NCBI GenBank assembly: GCA_032111745.1 | Contig: JAULUH010000458.1 | Span: forward strand, 1-7,234 | Direction of reading: 5' to 3' | Source: JAULUH01 sp032111745 | GTDB lineage: Bacteria > Chloroflexota > Anaerolineae > JAAEKA01 | Length of the DNA: 7,234 nt | Shown here: one piece after another, positions 6,796 to 7,234 of the stretch | How positions within the stretch are numbered: position 1 is the stretch's first letter | Layout: the number at the start of each line of letters is the position of its first letter | Notes under the pieces: model-generated | The model's input: the letters and a program-made list of their open reading frames with translations, nothing else | The model's database searches: none | What the model was told of the DNA's origin: nothing | Made by a program: the position numbers and the translations under genes

Positions 6796-6820
6796 TGACC
6801 GGCAGTCATGTGACCGTTCC

Positions 6821-6848
6821 GTAGAGACGCAAGATCTTGCGTCTCTAC
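6821..6848. repeat. Palindromic repeat copy 2 (perfect 28-bp palindrome)
   Basis: GTAGAGACGCAAGA (6821-6834) is followed without a gap by its exact reverse complement TCTTGCGTCTCTAC (6835-6848). Compared with copies 1 and 3 it differs at two bases (6833 and 6837). Both differences turn a mismatch of the other copies into a base pair. Confidence 0.9.
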
Positions 6849-6877
6849 AATCGTGGCTGGTGGCCCCTGACCGCGCT

Positions 6878-6905
6878 GTAGAGACGCAAAATCCTGCGTC
6901 TCTAC
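6878..6905. repeat. Palindromic repeat copy 3
   Basis: The arms GTAGAGACGCA (6878-6888) and TGCGTCTCTAC (6895-6905) form an 11-bp perfect stem around the loop AAATCC. The 28 bases are identical to the core of copy 1, but the flanks do not extend the pairing. It ends 28 nt before the next gene's start, so the hairpin would sit in that gene's leader. Confidence 0.9.
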
Positions 6906-6933
6906 GCGTGTTGTTGACCGAGGTCAGCGTTTA

Positions 6934-7234
6934 ATGTTCATTCCGCGCCCCAAGCAGCAGGAAGTGCTCAGCTATCGTGGCGGCAAGATGGGGGTGTCGG
7001 CCGTGCCGGGCAGCGGCAAGACCGAGACCCTATCGCGCCTGGCCGCGCAGATCATCGACAGCGGCCTGCTGGGCAGCCAGCAGGAGGTGCTGGTGGTCAC
7101 CCTGGTGAACTCCGCGGTGGACAACTTCTACCAGCGCATCAGCCGGCTGGTGAAGGAGGAGGGGCTGCTGCCCCACGTGGGCTACCGGGTGCGCACGTTG
7201 CACGGCCTGGCCCACGACATCGTGCGGGAGCGGC
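6934..7234 (+). CDS. UvrD/PcrA-like SF1 DNA helicase, N-terminal part (truncated by window edge)
   Basis: The first 100 codons are visible; the gene runs off the right edge. The Q-motif region is PRPKQQEVL (4-12). Walker A is AVPGSGKT (23-30), followed by ETLSRLAAQII. Motif Ia is VLVVTLVNSAVDNFYQRI (52-69), matching the UvrD pattern TfTNkAa..m..R. Motif Ib-like VRTLHGLAHDIVRE (86-99) matches the family's tHsfa..ilR. Such proteins are 3'-5' DNA translocases that act in repair and recombination. Unlike the upstream helicase-related protein, all motifs visible here look functional, so this is probably the active motor of the pair. The ATG at 6934 has GAGGT (6920-6924) 9 nt upstream. Whether a nuclease domain follows cannot be seen. 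The helicase family is secure; the exact subfamily is open. Confidence 0.9.
   Translation, partial: MFIPRPKQQEVLSYRGGKMGVSAVPGSGKTETLSRLAAQIIDSGLLGSQQEVLVVTLVNSAVDNFYQRISRLVKEEGLLPHVGYRVRTLHGLAHDIVRER

Larger units (their letters stand above)
6734..6920. repeat. Intergenic array of three palindromes with related linkers
   Basis: The gap between the two helicase-like genes holds three 28-bp palindromic units starting at 6765, 6821 and 6878 (period 56 and 57 bp), separated by 28- and 29-base linkers. Linkers share short words: GCAGTCAT at 6734-6741 and 6802-6809, and TGACCG at 6796-6801, 6811-6816, 6868-6873 and 6915-6920. In the copies before palindromes 2 and 3 the TGACCG begins exactly 10 bases ahead of the palindrome. 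The amplified unit therefore seems longer than the palindrome. No promoter with both boxes was found; TACAAT at 6846-6851 has no matching -35. No U-tract follows any stem, so these are not classic intrinsic terminators. Confidence 0.8.

Noticed and set aside
6765..6905. CRISPR array (28-bp repeats with 28-29-base spacers)
   Set aside because: The whole repeat is palindromic, the middle copy differs at two bases, linkers share words such as TGACCG, there are only three units, and no cas gene or leader is seen.
6762..6905. Rho-independent terminator after the helicase-like gene
   Set aside because: The stems are long enough, but none is followed by a run of T on either strand.
6647..6934. Plus-strand open frame spanning the end of the helicase-like gene and the palindrome array
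   Set aside because: It is out of frame with the real gene, has no start signal, and is mostly translated repeats.

Overview
The window is GC-rich bacterial chromosomal DNA. G/C-ending codons dominate all genes, strong Shine-Dalgarno sites precede most of them, and genes are tightly packed. The gene content (a MoxR / DUF58 / DUF4129 envelope cluster followed by an unusual pair of UvrD-like proteins) and short GTAGAGACGC palindromes point most plausibly to the phylum Chloroflexota (Anaerolineae/Caldilineae-like). This assignment is inferred from protein style and repeat type, not from a database search.

Layout. (1) 1-392, minus strand: the N-terminal 130 residues of a class I SAM-dependent methyltransferase, cut by the window edge. 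(2) 393-681: a 289-bp divergent intergenic region. It holds a perfect 16-bp parS (ParB-binding) palindrome directly against the methyltransferase start codon, a sigma70-type promoter for that gene, a short CTCTGCG-type repeat, a sigma70-type promoter for the rightward genes, a hairpin near the predicted transcript start, and a clear ribosome binding site. (3) 682-4521, plus strand: a compact three-gene operon of MoxR AAA+ ATPase, DUF58 protein and polytopic DUF4129 protein, with a 7-nt gap and then a 4-nt ATGA overlap. (4) 4545-6710: a 721-residue SF1 (UvrD/AddB-like) helicase-related protein with an intact Walker A but degenerate motifs II, III and VI, only 23 nt behind the operon. (5) 6711-6933: a 223-bp intergenic region carrying three near-identical 28-bp palindromes at 56-57-bp spacing. 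(6) 6934-7234: the first 100 residues of a UvrD-like helicase with intact N-terminal motifs, cut by the window edge.

How the genes may work together. MoxR ATPases commonly act with DUF58 proteins as a chaperone-like pair at the membrane, and the DUF4129 membrane protein is their usual neighbour in clusters that often also carry a transglutaminase; none is seen here. The two helicase-like genes look like a heterodimer: one ATPase-degenerate subunit that keeps a P-loop and one active motor, comparable in logic to AddB/AddA. The close spacing allows the degenerate subunit to be co-transcribed with the envelope operon, while the palindrome array separates it from its presumed partner. The parS site suggests that the window lies in the origin-proximal part of a chromosome, or on a ParB-segregated replicon.

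No tRNA, rRNA, insertion sequence, cas gene or convincing intrinsic terminator was found. No gene-free stretch exceeds 300 bases.
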